Assembly (NCBI GenBank): GCA_003164305.1
Contig: PLSZ01000228.1
Coordinates: forward strand, 18,633-36,927
Direction of reading: 5' to 3'
DNA: 18,295 nt
Source of the DNA: Acetobacteraceae bacterium
GTDB taxonomy: Bacteria > Pseudomonadota > Alphaproteobacteria > Acetobacterales > Acetobacteraceae
Numbering within the stretch: the stretch's first letter is position 1; each line of letters opens with the position of its first letter. A model generated the notes under the pieces. It was not told the DNA's origin. It ran no database searches and saw nothing but the letters and a program-made list of their open reading frames with translations. Both the position numbers and the translations under genes were made by a program. Of the stretch, positions 1-6,947 are shown piece after piece.

Positions 1-1054
1 CCGGACATTTGATGCCACCGAACGGCGGATGGATCAGGCGCGCGAGCGGGGTGATGTCCCGGTGGCGCGGGAAGCTCCGGTGGCGACGCTTTATATCGCC
101 GCGACGATCGGTGTGATGCTGTTGGGTGGCACGATCGCGCCACGGATCGGCGACATCGTGCTCCCGTTGCTGGATCAGCCTGACATGCTGCTCGATTTTA
201 CCACGGAGGGCTGGCAACAGGCCGGGCGCGCCGTGGCGTTCGCGTTGGCGCTGGCGATCTTGCCGTTCTTCGCGCTGACCATCGCGGGCTCGCTGTTGCC
301 CTATCTTCTGCAAAACGCCATCACGGTCGCATCCGACCGAATTCAGCCGAAACTCTCCAACCTGTCGCCCTCACGCGGGTTCAAGCGAATATTTGGCGCC
401 CGTGCCCTGTTCGAGTTCGGCAAGAGCATGATCAAGATGGTCGTGATCGCCGTGGCGGCTTATTGGGTTGCCCGGCCGATCTACGAGCGCTCGGTTGGTT
501 ACGTTTCGATGGATCTCGCGCTGCTGCCTGAAATGTTGCGGCAGGCGATCTTCGTCATCCTGGCCGTCGCGACATTCATTTCGGTCGCCATCGCCGGAAT
601 CGATACGCCATACCAGCATTGGATGCATCGCCGCCGAATGCGCATGACGTTGCGGGAAATGCGCGATGAGCTGCGTGACTCCGAAGGCGACCCTCATGTC
701 AGGGCACGGCGCCGGATGTTGCGGCGCAAGCGGGCGCGAAGCCGGATGATGCACGATGTGGCGAAGGCGACGGTGATCGTCACCAACCCCACCCACGTCT
801 CGGTCGCGCTGCGTTATCGGCGCGGTGAGGATGCCGCTCCGGTCGTGGTCGCGAAGGGCGTTGACTTCATCGCGGCGCGGATCCGTGAGGTCGCGCGGGC
901 CAACGGCATCGCCGTCGTGGAAAACCCGCCATTGGCGCGCGTGCTGAACAGCACTGTTGAAATCGGCGATGTGATCCCGCAGGAACATTTTGAAACCGTG
1001 GCGAAGATCATCGGCCTGGTCTGGGCGCGGCGGATCCCGTCCGCCGTCGGGTGA
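1..1054 (+). CDS. flhB: Flagellar export gate protein FlhB (5' end outside window)
   Basis: FlhB is the inner-membrane component of the flagellar type III export gate that switches substrate from rod/hook to filament proteins. The reading frame is open from base 2 to the TGA at 1052-1054. The visible start TFDATERRMDQARERGDVP matches the usual FlhB N-terminus, so the true start lies just left of the window and the ATG at 29 is internal. Four hydrophobic stretches follow (for example VATLYIAATIGVMLLGG and AIFVILAVATFISVAIAGI). They precede a basic cytoplasmic domain containing the autocleavage motif NPTH at bases 785-796. The C-terminus after the motif has the normal FlhB length. It converges on the leftward fliL operon across a repeat-rich gap. 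The NPTH motif and flagellar context make FlhB far more likely than a virulence type III homologue. Confidence 0.97.
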   Translation, partial: RTFDATERRMDQARERGDVPVAREAPVATLYIAATIGVMLLGGTIAPRIGDIVLPLLDQPDMLLDFTTEGWQQAGRAVAFALALAILPFFALTIAGSLLPYLLQNAITVASDRIQPKLSNLSPSRGFKRIFGARALFEFGKSMIKMVVIAVAAYWVARPIYERSVGYVSMDLALLPEMLRQAIFVILAVATFISVAIAGIDTPYQHWMHRRRMRMTLREMRDELRDSEGDPHVRARRRMLRRKRARSRMMHDVAKATVIVTNPTHVSVALRYRRGEDAAPVVVAKGVDFIAARIREVARANGIAVVENPPLARVLNSTVEIGDVIPQEHFETVAKIIGLVWARRIPSAVG

Positions 1055-1183
1055 GGGGACGCCAGGGCGAGCCGGGATCGCCGGGCCGGATTCGATCGTC
1101 TGCCGAGCCTCGCGGCAAGACACCGCGACCAGGTGGGCGCGGTCGGTCGTGACGCCCCCGAACGTCATCCTCGGGCTCGACCC

Positions 1184-1372
1184 CATGCGCGCTAAAATAG
1201 CACGGAAAGCAGGCTCGCACCCTCCATCCCCGTCATGGTCCGGCTCGACCGGACCATCAGCACGAGCACACCGGTGAGAACGATTTTGGGGACACCGATG
1301 GTCCGATCAAGCCGGACCATGACGTGTTATCAATGGTGCCGTTCCATCGGCGGCATTATTTTGGCGCCTATG
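1184..1372. mobile_element. Putative miniature inverted-repeat element (MITE-like) inserted in a palindrome loop
   Basis: The segment is exactly 189 bp and is flanked by the 11-bp direct repeat GGGCTCGACCC (1173-1183 and 1373-1383). Its two ends are imperfect inverted repeats, CATGCGCGCTAAAATA at the left and, read on the other strand, CATAGGCGCCAAAATA at the right (13 of 16 positions match). They abut the direct repeats without a gap. A second inverted block, GCACCnTnnAT, sits at the same offset from both ends. Removing the segment and one repeat restores a perfect 9-bp-arm palindrome. There is no coding capacity. CAT-type ends with 10-12-bp target duplications are known from IS231/ISH8-type members of the IS4 family, so a non-autonomous relative is a possible identity, but this is inference. 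Confidence 0.6.
1231..1324. repeat. REP-like palindrome doublet, second subfamily
   Basis: Two palindromes face each other. Bases 1235-1257 have 9-bp arms ATGGTCCGG / CCGGACCAT around CTCGA. Bases 1298-1320 have 8-bp arms ATGGTCCG / CGGACCAT around a 7-nt loop. The 94-bp unit starts CGTCAT and ends ATGACG, like the larger composite elements at 1163-1467 and 15376-15481, but the stems are GGTCCGG rather than CCTCGGG. It sits almost exactly in the middle of the 189-bp inserted segment (47 bp to its left, 48 bp to its right). Confidence 0.7.
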
Positions 1373-1573
1373 GGGCTCGACCCGAGGATCGGCCGGCCCA
1401 GGCACCTTGCCCGACTTTTAACGTCTTTGCGTGTCGAGAGATCCTCGGGTCGAGCCCGAGGATGACGGGAAGAAGAGCCCGAGGATGACGGATCGCGGCC
1501 GTGCCAGGGCGCCCAAACATGTCAGACGATCGAGAACCAGTCGCCTTGCCCGCTGATTTCAGGTACAACCGAA

Positions 1574-1621
1574 CCCGCCGGCCGCACGCGACCGGGAGAC
1601 GGCACGGGACTGGCCGGCGGG
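1574..1621 (-). terminator. Possible terminator of the fliL-fliM operon
   Basis: A perfect 10-bp inverted repeat (CCCGCCGGCC at 1574-1583, GGCCGGCGGG at 1612-1621) with a 28-nt loop lies 18 bp beyond the stop codon of the last leftward gene. On the minus strand it is followed by TTCGGTTGT, only weakly T-rich. The loop is long for an intrinsic terminator, so this may instead be an mRNA 3'-end stabilising hairpin or chance at this GC content. Confidence 0.4.
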
Positions 1622-1639
1622 ACGCTCGATCGACGGCGG

Positions 1640-2410
1640 TCAGCGACGGAAGGGAGCGTGCCGGCGCGACAATTCCTCGGTGATGGCGACCGCCACCGTG
1701 GGCTCCATGGCGGCCAGGGCCGGTCCTGCCGAATGGATATCCAGCTTTTCCAGGATCGCCGCCGCGACCGGGGCATTCAGCCGGCCGAGAAGCGCGGCGG
1801 CCTGGGCGGGTTTCATGTTCGAATACAGCCCGACCAGGACAGCGAGATCCTCGTCCGAGGCGGTGCTTTCCTGGGCCACGACTTTTTCGACGTCGGCGCG
1901 CATTTGGCCAAGTTCGGCCAGTTGCGCCCGCGCCAGTTTCTCCGCGACGGCGATCTGCGTGGCCCAGGTCCGCAGATCGTGCTCGCGCTTGTCCAGTTCG
2001 GCGGCGCGTCGGTTCAGTTCATCGAGGAATTTGCCGTCCGCGGATGCCGGGGACGCTTCGCTCCGCGCGACCGGCGGCACGGCATCCGACCCGGTCGCGG
2101 CGGGTGCGTCACTCAGCGTCGGGTCAATCGGTTCCGCGGCCGCCGTGCGGCTGGCGGGCGAGGTCCGCGGCGCTGCCGTCGATGCCGGCTGGGGCTGTGT
2201 CGGAGGGGCCGACTGGGCCTGTCCCGACGGGGGCTGTGCGGCCTGGGGCTGCGCCCGCGGGGCCGACTGGGCCAGTGCCTGCCAACGCTGGAAGACGCCA
2301 GCCGCCTGCCACGGCGCCAGGGCGAGCAGGCCCAAAGCCACGACGGGTAACACGACAGACCGGCGCATCGGCACACCGTGTGGTTTGAGAGGTTGCGGAC
2401 TTTGGGCCAT
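1640..2410 (-). CDS. MotE-family (MgtE_N-like) flagellar accessory protein
   Basis: The predicted protein has 256 residues: a short cytoplasmic N-terminus, one membrane segment (about residues 18-33, VVLPVVALGLLALAP), and a long Pro/Gln/Ala linker. A charged helical stretch (LDELNRRAAELDKREHDLRT) and a C-terminal MgtE_N-type helical repeat domain (about 185-250) follow, with motifs such as MKPAQAAALLGRL and AAAILEKL. This fold is related to the FliG middle domain. Homologues in alphaproteobacterial flagellar loci are called MotE, described in rhizobia as a periplasmic chaperone for the stator partner MotC. Here it is last in the fliL-fliM operon, which suggests a stator or motor assembly role. 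Start choice is uncertain: ATG at 2410, 19 bp after the preceding gene, or ATG at 2368 (242 residues). Neither has a clear ribosome-binding site. The exact role is inferred. Confidence 0.75.
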   Translation of the reverse strand: MAQSPQPLKPHGVPMRRSVVLPVVALGLLALAPWQAAGVFQRWQALAQSAPRAQPQAAQPPSGQAQSAPPTQPQPASTAAPRTSPASRTAAAEPIDPTLSDAPAATGSDAVPPVARSEASPASADGKFLDELNRRAAELDKREHDLRTWATQIAVAEKLARAQLAELGQMRADVEKVVAQESTASDEDLAVLVGLYSNMKPAQAAALLGRLNAPVAAAILEKLDIHSAGPALAAMEPTVAVAITEELSRRHAPFRR

Positions 2411-2429
2411 CGGACGTGTCACGCGCGGC

Positions 2430-2954
2430 TCAGTCCGCCAGTTCATTGACCATGGAGACGCGAGGCTCAATGCGCCCCAGGCTTGGTTGCTGGGGATCGC
2501 GACGGCCCGCCACGGGACGATTTGCCGGCTCAGGCTGGTTGGCCAGAGCCATCTTGGGCAGGCCCGCGCGTTCCGCGAAACCTTTCGGCTCGACGAACTC
2601 GCGCGGGATCGCGGTGGCGCGCACGTCTTCCATACGCCGATGTTGCCGCAGCAGACGATCGAGATGCGTGGACGCCTCTTCCGCGGAGCGGTTGACCGAG
2701 CACAGTTCCGCGGCGACTTTCCGGGCGGCCACCAGCCGCGCTTCGACCGCGGCGAGGTCCGTTTGCAGACGCTGAGCAAACCCGTCGACGACCTGAGACA
2801 TGCGGCCAACCGATGCGTCCAGTGACGGCAGAACCGTCCCCGCTTCCGCCAGCGCCGAGCGCAGCCGCATGACGCGCCGGTGCAGAAGGATGGTGTGGCA
2901 GGCCACGACGATCATCAACACCAGTCCGGCGAGATTCAGTATCATTTCGAACAT
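2430..2954 (-). CDS. DUF6468-type membrane protein of the fliL-fliM operon
   Basis: A 174-residue protein begins with a membrane anchor (about residues 4-24, ILNLAGLVLMIVVACHTILL). A basic stretch (HRRVMRLR) and a long amphipathic, probably coiled-coil region to about residue 110 follow, with a Pro-rich tail at the end. I recognise the pattern as the DUF6468 family found beside fliL/fliM in alphaproteobacterial flagellar clusters; its biochemical function is not established. A GGAG lies about 12 nt upstream of the ATG. It sits 52 bp after fliM and 19 bp before the MotE-like gene, so all are probably one transcript. One anchor plus a coiled coil would suit a scaffold around the motor, but that is only inference. 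Confidence 0.72.
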   Translation of the reverse strand: MFEMILNLAGLVLMIVVACHTILLHRRVMRLRSALAEAGTVLPSLDASVGRMSQVVDGFAQRLQTDLAAVEARLVAARKVAAELCSVNRSAEEASTHLDRLLRQHRRMEDVRATAIPREFVEPKGFAERAGLPKMALANQPEPANRPVAGRRDPQQPSLGRIEPRVSMVNELAD

Positions 2955-3006
2955 GTTTCGGTTCTCCGAGAGGCGGTTCGTTGAGGGTCAGGGTGTAAGT
3001 TTGGAT

Positions 3007-3993
3007 TTATGGCGGCCAGTCTTCAGCCAGGCGCCGCTCTTCGACGTGCAAGGCGATGCGCCCGCCCTGCTCGGCCATACGGGCGCGCAGGACCAGCAGG
3101 TCGTCGCAGAACACATCGATTGGCTCTTCGTGATGGCGGTTCAGCACCAGGGTGGAGCCGACACGCCAGCGCAGAATCTCAGCCGCGGAGACCCGGCGGC
3201 TCTCGATCACGGCCTTTAATGCCATCCCGGCATGCGGCAGTTCCGACTGCAGATGGGCCCGCCACGCCGCGTCGCTGTCTTTCCCTGGGCCGGCGGGATC
3301 ACGGGAAAGCTGGGCGCGAATTGGCTCGATGGCTGCCCGCGGCAACAGAAAAGCGATTGATCCGGTATGGCCCTCGACCGTGACTGAGACACGCCAGGTC
3401 AGGCACGGGGCCGCCGGGATCGCGATTGGCGCCTCGGCGGCGTCGTTCGCCAGGTAATCCAGCATGACGTCAACGTCCGCCGCCGGCGCGAACGCGCTTG
3501 CCAGGTTGACGGCGACCTGATCGCGGGCCAGGCGCTCGACGACCGCGCGCTCGATCGCGGTATAGGATCGGCGCCCAGGCGGCGGGACGGTCAGGCCGCC
3601 CATCAACAGGCCGACGGCGATGTTGGCCATGCCGCTGTCGATGACGGCCAGGCATTGGCCGCCCCAGGCGCCGAAACGCAACACCGCGATCACGTCGGTG
3701 GGCCGTGGCGTCTCCATGAATTCGGCGAAGCGCACCGGGCGTGGCTGGTCCGCCTTTGCTTCCACCGTGCCGCGGCTGATCATGCGAAAACTGGTGGCGA
3801 ACGAACCAGCCAGGCGATCGATGATTCCGGCCAGCATTGGCAGGCGGGGACGGTTCGAGGAGCCGTCCCCGACCAGAGCGAGCAGCCCCCGCCGCGCCGT
3901 CGCGTCGGGAGAAACGCGATGTTCGGCCGTTGGGGCATCGGCCAGGGTAGCGGGGGCTGCATCTCGTGGCGATGAACTTGTGGTGTCGCTCAT
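3007..3993 (-). CDS. fliM: Flagellar motor switch protein FliM
   Basis: FliM joins FliG to FliN in the C ring and normally binds phosphorylated CheY to reverse rotation. The 328-residue product has the middle CheC-like domain (about 50-250), recognisable by LPMLAGIIDRLAGSFATSFR near residue 55 and by the FGAWGGQCLAVIDSGMANIA and SYTAIERAVVERLARDQV segments. A C-terminal SpoA domain (about 258-322) contains EILRWRVGSTLVLNRH and EPIDVFCDDLLVLRARM. The usual N-terminal CheY-docking motif (LSQxEIDALL) is not apparent. The nearest stretch is RRGLLALVGDGS at about residues 34-45. Translation starts 4 bp after the fliL stop, implying coupling. Position and the C-terminal domain support FliM rather than FliN or CheC. 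Confidence 0.92.
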   Translation of the reverse strand: MSDTTSSSPRDAAPATLADAPTAEHRVSPDATARRGLLALVGDGSSNRPRLPMLAGIIDRLAGSFATSFRMISRGTVEAKADQPRPVRFAEFMETPRPTDVIAVLRFGAWGGQCLAVIDSGMANIAVGLLMGGLTVPPPGRRSYTAIERAVVERLARDQVAVNLASAFAPAADVDVMLDYLANDAAEAPIAIPAAPCLTWRVSVTVEGHTGSIAFLLPRAAIEPIRAQLSRDPAGPGKDSDAAWRAHLQSELPHAGMALKAVIESRRVSAAEILRWRVGSTLVLNRHHEEPIDVFCDDLLVLRARMAEQGGRIALHVEERRLAEDWPP

Positions 3994-3997
3994 CGCG

Positions 3998-4513
3998 TCA
4001 GGCCAGGACCAGGCTGGTGATCAATAGGTCCCGAAGCATTCCGGGGCCGACGACAAGTTCCACGCGCCGGTACAAATCGGCTCGGAGACGGTCCAATCCG
4101 AGGCCGCCGTCAACCTCACCCTCGCGCAACGTGCGCAGATAGGTCAGCAGGGCATCATAAACCCGCGGCGACAGAACCTCGCCGGATTCCTTGTCCGGAA
4201 GGCCCTGCGTGAGTTCGAGCGACAGCCGGATGCGCATCTGCCGTGGGTGGCCGGCGTTCGGCAACGTCACCGCCATCTCTGGCAGATCGACGAAAACCGG
4301 CCGCACGGAGACCGCGGCGATATCGCGCGGTGCCTCGTGCCCGATCAGCGCACGTGCTTTGTCGGCCACTCCAGGAACGAATTTCCAGGCCGCGCCGGCG
4401 CCTCCACCGAGCAGGCCCACGACACCGGCGAGCAGCAACAGGGTTTTTCCGCGCCGTTTCCGCGGTGGGGCCAGTTCCGGCGTCTCGCCGCCGCGCGGCT
4501 GCGTCTCACTCAT
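3998..4513 (-). CDS. fliL: Flagellar basal body-associated protein FliL
   Basis: FliL is a single-pass membrane protein that surrounds and supports the stator units at the basal body. The 171-residue product has a basic cytoplasmic N-terminus, one membrane helix (about residues 24-43, TLLLLAGVVGLLGGGAGAAW) and a periplasmic domain. That domain carries the family pattern of a beta strand with VRPVFVDLPEMAVTLPN followed by RQMRIRLSLEL. The C-terminus contains RVYDALLTYLRTL and LYRRVELVVGPGMLRDLLIT. It is the first gene of the leftward operon. It diverges from fliF, so its promoter must lie in the 212-bp region carrying the TGCGAAA motifs. Confidence 0.93.
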   Translation of the reverse strand: MSETQPRGGETPELAPPRKRRGKTLLLLAGVVGLLGGGAGAAWKFVPGVADKARALIGHEAPRDIAAVSVRPVFVDLPEMAVTLPNAGHPRQMRIRLSLELTQGLPDKESGEVLSPRVYDALLTYLRTLREGEVDGGLGLDRLRADLYRRVELVVGPGMLRDLLITSLVLA

Positions 4514-4554
4514 TCGCGGGGCCTTTCCATGCCTCGTTCATCCAGGGGTGGCTG

Positions 4555-4661
4555 TTTTGCGAAAATTCACGTTTCTGCATTTTTCGCAAGACAACCGCCG
4601 TTGGGATGGTTATAAGCGGCCTTGCGAAATAACGCCAGAAAAAAATTCTGCGAAATTTCGC
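4555..4661. promoter_or_regulatory. Divergent fliL/fliF control region with four TGCGAAA sites
   Basis: The 212-bp fliL-fliF spacer contains an AT-rich pocket with four perfect TGCGAAA heptamers. Three read rightward at 4558-4564, 4623-4629 and 4649-4655, and one reads leftward at 4582-4588. The last rightward copy is part of a perfect 12-bp palindrome, GCGAAATTTCGC (4650-4661). The first is embedded in TTTTGCGAAAATT, repeated exactly at 16701-16713 before motA. A TTATAA at 4610-4615 could be a -10 element, but I see no convincing -35. These look like binding sites of a regulator serving both operons. The regulator cannot be identified from the window. Confidence 0.55.
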
Positions 4662-4725
4662 CTCTGGAGGTGGGACAGAGCAAGACCGGCCCACCACGGA
4701 TCGACGGAGCAGCAGAAGGCGGCTC

Positions 4726-6282
4726 ATGAAGCATTTAACGAGTCTAAGGGACACCTTAGCGGGTCTGGAGCCTGCGAAACTCGCCGGCCTGGCGGTAGCG
4801 GCCGTGGCCGTGCTTTGCCTTATTGGATGGGTCGCGACGCGGTCGGGCGAGCCGCTCGGGCTGCTCTACTCCGGGCTCGATCCCGCCGAGGCGGGCCGGA
4901 TTGGTCAGCGCCTCGACGAACTGAAGGTACCCTTCGAGAACCGGGGCGACGGCTCCACCATCATGGTACCCGCCTCGCAGGTCGGGCATCTGCGCATGGA
5001 TCTCGCGGCGTCGGGCATGCCGCGGCAGGGCGGTTCCGGCTACGAATTGCTCGACACTCAGTCGCCGATGAGCATGACGTCGTTCATGCAACGGGTGCAG
5101 CGCCTGCGCGCGCTGGAAGGCGAACTGGCGCGCACCATCACGACATTGGACGGCGTCAGGTCGGCCCGCGTCCATATCGTGTTGCCGGAGCGCGAGAGCT
5201 TCGCGCGAGACACGCCAAAACCGACCGCCTCTGTCGCGGTGACGATGTACGGCCCGACGCGTCTGATGGCGCGCCAGGCCATGGCGGTTCGGCTGCTGGT
5301 CGCCGGCGCGGTGCCCGGTCTGAAACAGGACGACGTGTCCGTCCTGGATCCATCCGGCGTTGTGTTGGCCGCCGATGGTGGCGAAGTCATGGCTTCCGGC
5401 CGGCTGGAGGAGATGAAGGCCAACCGCGAACAGGCGCTGCAACATGCCGTCTCCGATCTGCTGGAGCCTTTGGTCGGTTCCGGCCACCTGAAAACCATGG
5501 TCTCGATCGAGATCGACGCGTCGCGCGAAGTATCCCACGAGGAGAAGTTCGACCCGAATTCCCAGGTCGAACGTTCCAGGCATTCCCAGACCGATAAGGA
5601 GGCGACCGAGCAGGCACAAACCACCGACCCGGTTTCGGTCTCGCAGAACGTCCCTGGTCAGGCGCAACAGGGTGACTCGCCCGGCAAGAGCGCGACATCG
5701 AATACGCACAGCGGCGAAACGGTGAATTACGAGCTCAATTCCGTGCGCAGCGAGCGGGTGCGTGAACCCGGAGACGTGAAACGGATGACGGTCGCGGTGG
5801 TGGTCGATGGTACGACCGACAGCAGCGGGACATTTCATCCGCGGCCGCGAGAGGAGCTTGAGCGGATGGCTGAACTCGTGCGTTCGGCTGTCGGTTTTGA
5901 TGCGAAACGCGGTGATAAGCTGACGGTGGACACGATGCGCTTCATCCCGCCCTCAGCGGAACTGGGGGAGATGGGGCCTGAACCGGCCACCGGATCGCAA
6001 TCCTGGCTGCTCGCCGGTGGCGGTGCCGCGGCGGTGGTGGTGGCGGGAGCGGCGTTCCTGATCATGCGCCGGCGCCGGAGCGCCGCGGCCGAGCGCCTCG
6101 ATGCCGCGATGTCGGCCGTCAACCCGAGGGATGCCATCGAAGGACCCACGCCCGCCGAGCAACTGATGCTCACCAACGAGCCCGGCAGCGCCGTCACGAC
6201 ATTGCAGGGGATCTTCGATAGCCATCCGGATGAAGCGCTCGCGCTTGTCCGTGCCTGGATCGCCGAAGGCGGCCTGGCGTGA
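4726..6282 (+). CDS. fliF: Flagellar MS-ring protein FliF
   Basis: FliF forms the inner-membrane MS ring on which the C ring and export gate assemble. The product has 518 residues, slightly short for the family. The first membrane helix is at about 18-36 (KLAGLAVAAVAVLCLIGWVA). The ring-building motifs include PLGLLYSGLDPAEAGRI, YELLDTQSPMSMTSF and VRSARVHIVLPERESF. A low-complexity Gln/Ser/Thr linker lies around residues 285-335, and the second helix is at about 426-447. The C-terminal FliG-binding tail ends HPDEALALVRAWIAEGGLA. It is the first gene of the large rightward operon. The ribosome-binding site is weak (AAGGCGG), and the TGA overlaps the GTG start of fliH. Confidence 0.97.
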   Translation: MKHLTSLRDTLAGLEPAKLAGLAVAAVAVLCLIGWVATRSGEPLGLLYSGLDPAEAGRIGQRLDELKVPFENRGDGSTIMVPASQVGHLRMDLAASGMPRQGGSGYELLDTQSPMSMTSFMQRVQRLRALEGELARTITTLDGVRSARVHIVLPERESFARDTPKPTASVAVTMYGPTRLMARQAMAVRLLVAGAVPGLKQDDVSVLDPSGVVLAADGGEVMASGRLEEMKANREQALQHAVSDLLEPLVGSGHLKTMVSIEIDASREVSHEEKFDPNSQVERSRHSQTDKEATEQAQTTDPVSVSQNVPGQAQQGDSPGKSATSNTHSGETVNYELNSVRSERVREPGDVKRMTVAVVVDGTTDSSGTFHPRPREELERMAELVRSAVGFDAKRGDKLTVDTMRFIPPSAELGEMGPEPATGSQSWLLAGGGAAAVVVAGAAFLIMRRRRSAAAERLDAAMSAVNPRDAIEGPTPAEQLMLTNEPGSAVTTLQGIFDSHPDEALALVRAWIAEGGLA

Positions 6283-6947
6283 GCCGCGGTTTCCGTCCCC
6301 CTCCGCTGGCTGGCTTCTACGCCGTGGAGGATGCCGATCCTGGCCGCGCGCTGGCGGAGGCGCGGGAGCAGGGGTACGCCGACGGACACGCCCAGGGCTT
6401 GCTGGAAGGTCACGCGGCGGGTGCCTCGGAGGCCGCCGCGGCGACCCGGGATGCCATGCAGCCGGAGCTGGATGTGCTCCGCGAAACCTGTGCGAAACAG
6501 GACGCGCGGAACGCGGTCTACGAGGCGATGCGCGGTCTGCTGGCGGCGCGCCACGCCGACCTCGCCGCGTTGGAGCTCGACGTCCGGAGGGTTGCCGCCG
6601 CGGCACTGAATACACTGTTCCCGACTCTGCTGGCCCGCGCCGCCGGCACCGGGATCGCCGCGTTGCTCGCCGATGCCCTGGCCGAACGCGTGCCGGAGAC
6701 CCTGATCCTGCGCGCGCATCCTGAAACCCTGGCGGCGGTCGCGGCGGAAATCGCCGCCGAACGGGAGGACGGCCGGCTCACGCTGGTGCCCGATCCGGCG
6801 CAGCCGTTTGGCACGGCGGAGATCGCCTGGAGCGGCGGTGGCATTTCGTTCGACCCGGCCGCCTTGCTCGCTCGCGTGACGTCGGTGCTGACCGCGGGCG
6901 ACACCGAAGCATTCCCCAAACCCCAACCGTTGAAGGCATTGCCATGA
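6279..6947 (+). CDS. fliH: Flagellar export regulator FliH
   Basis: FliH is the peripheral stalk-like partner that holds the FliI ATPase at the export apparatus through FliN. The 222-residue product begins with a GTG that overlaps the fliF stop (GTGA). It shows the hallmark FliH GxxxG ladder with glycines at residues 32, 36, 40, 44 and 48, followed by an Ala-rich helix. The C-terminal globular part contains LILRAHPETLAAV, and DPAQPFGTAEIAWSGGGISF matches the FliH/HrpE C-terminus. Overall identity to well-studied FliH is low, so the call rests on the ladder, the C-terminal pattern and the position between fliF and fliN. No fliI gene is present in this window. Confidence 0.85.
   Translation: MSRGFRPPPLAGFYAVEDADPGRALAEAREQGYADGHAQGLLEGHAAGASEAAAATRDAMQPELDVLRETCAKQDARNAVYEAMRGLLAARHADLAALELDVRRVAAAALNTLFPTLLARAAGTGIAALLADALAERVPETLILRAHPETLAAVAAEIAAEREDGRLTLVPDPAQPFGTAEIAWSGGGISFDPAALLARVTSVLTAGDTEAFPKPQPLKALP

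Larger units (their letters stand above)
1163..1467. repeat. Composite palindromic (BIME-like) element, copy A, split by a 189-bp insertion
   Basis: The element consists of bases 1163-1183 plus 1384-1467, about 105 bp once the intervening segment is removed. It is made of two inverted palindromes. The left one is rebuilt as arms ATCCTCGGG / CCCGAGGAT around a CTCGA loop. The right one is intact at 1441-1463, with the same arms around TCGAG. A conserved spacer containing GGCCGGCCCAGG and TTGCCCGACTT separates them. The outer ends read CGTCAT and ATGACG. An inverted, roughly 80% identical copy lies at 15376-15481. A partial extra copy of the right end (GAGCCCGAGGATGACGG) repeats at 1475-1491. 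The arrangement resembles REP doublets; no transposase is visible in the window. Confidence 0.75.

Noticed and set aside
1155..1491. CRISPR array
   Set aside because: The repeats are palindromic doublets in alternating orientation with irregular, non-unique spacers, and no cas genes are present.
990..1568. Several short open frames on both strands in the flhB-downstream gap
   Set aside because: They are translations of the palindromic repeats (peptides such as VILGLDPRI), with no ribosome-binding sites. They are a common annotation artefact of this repeat type.
1680..2825. Long rightward frame opposite the MotE-like and DUF6468 genes
   Set aside because: GC-rich antisense shadow. The leftward frames have recognisable membrane anchors, domains and operon spacing.
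4756..5838. Long leftward frame opposite fliF
   Set aside because: Arg/His-rich shadow of a well-identified gene, with no motif.
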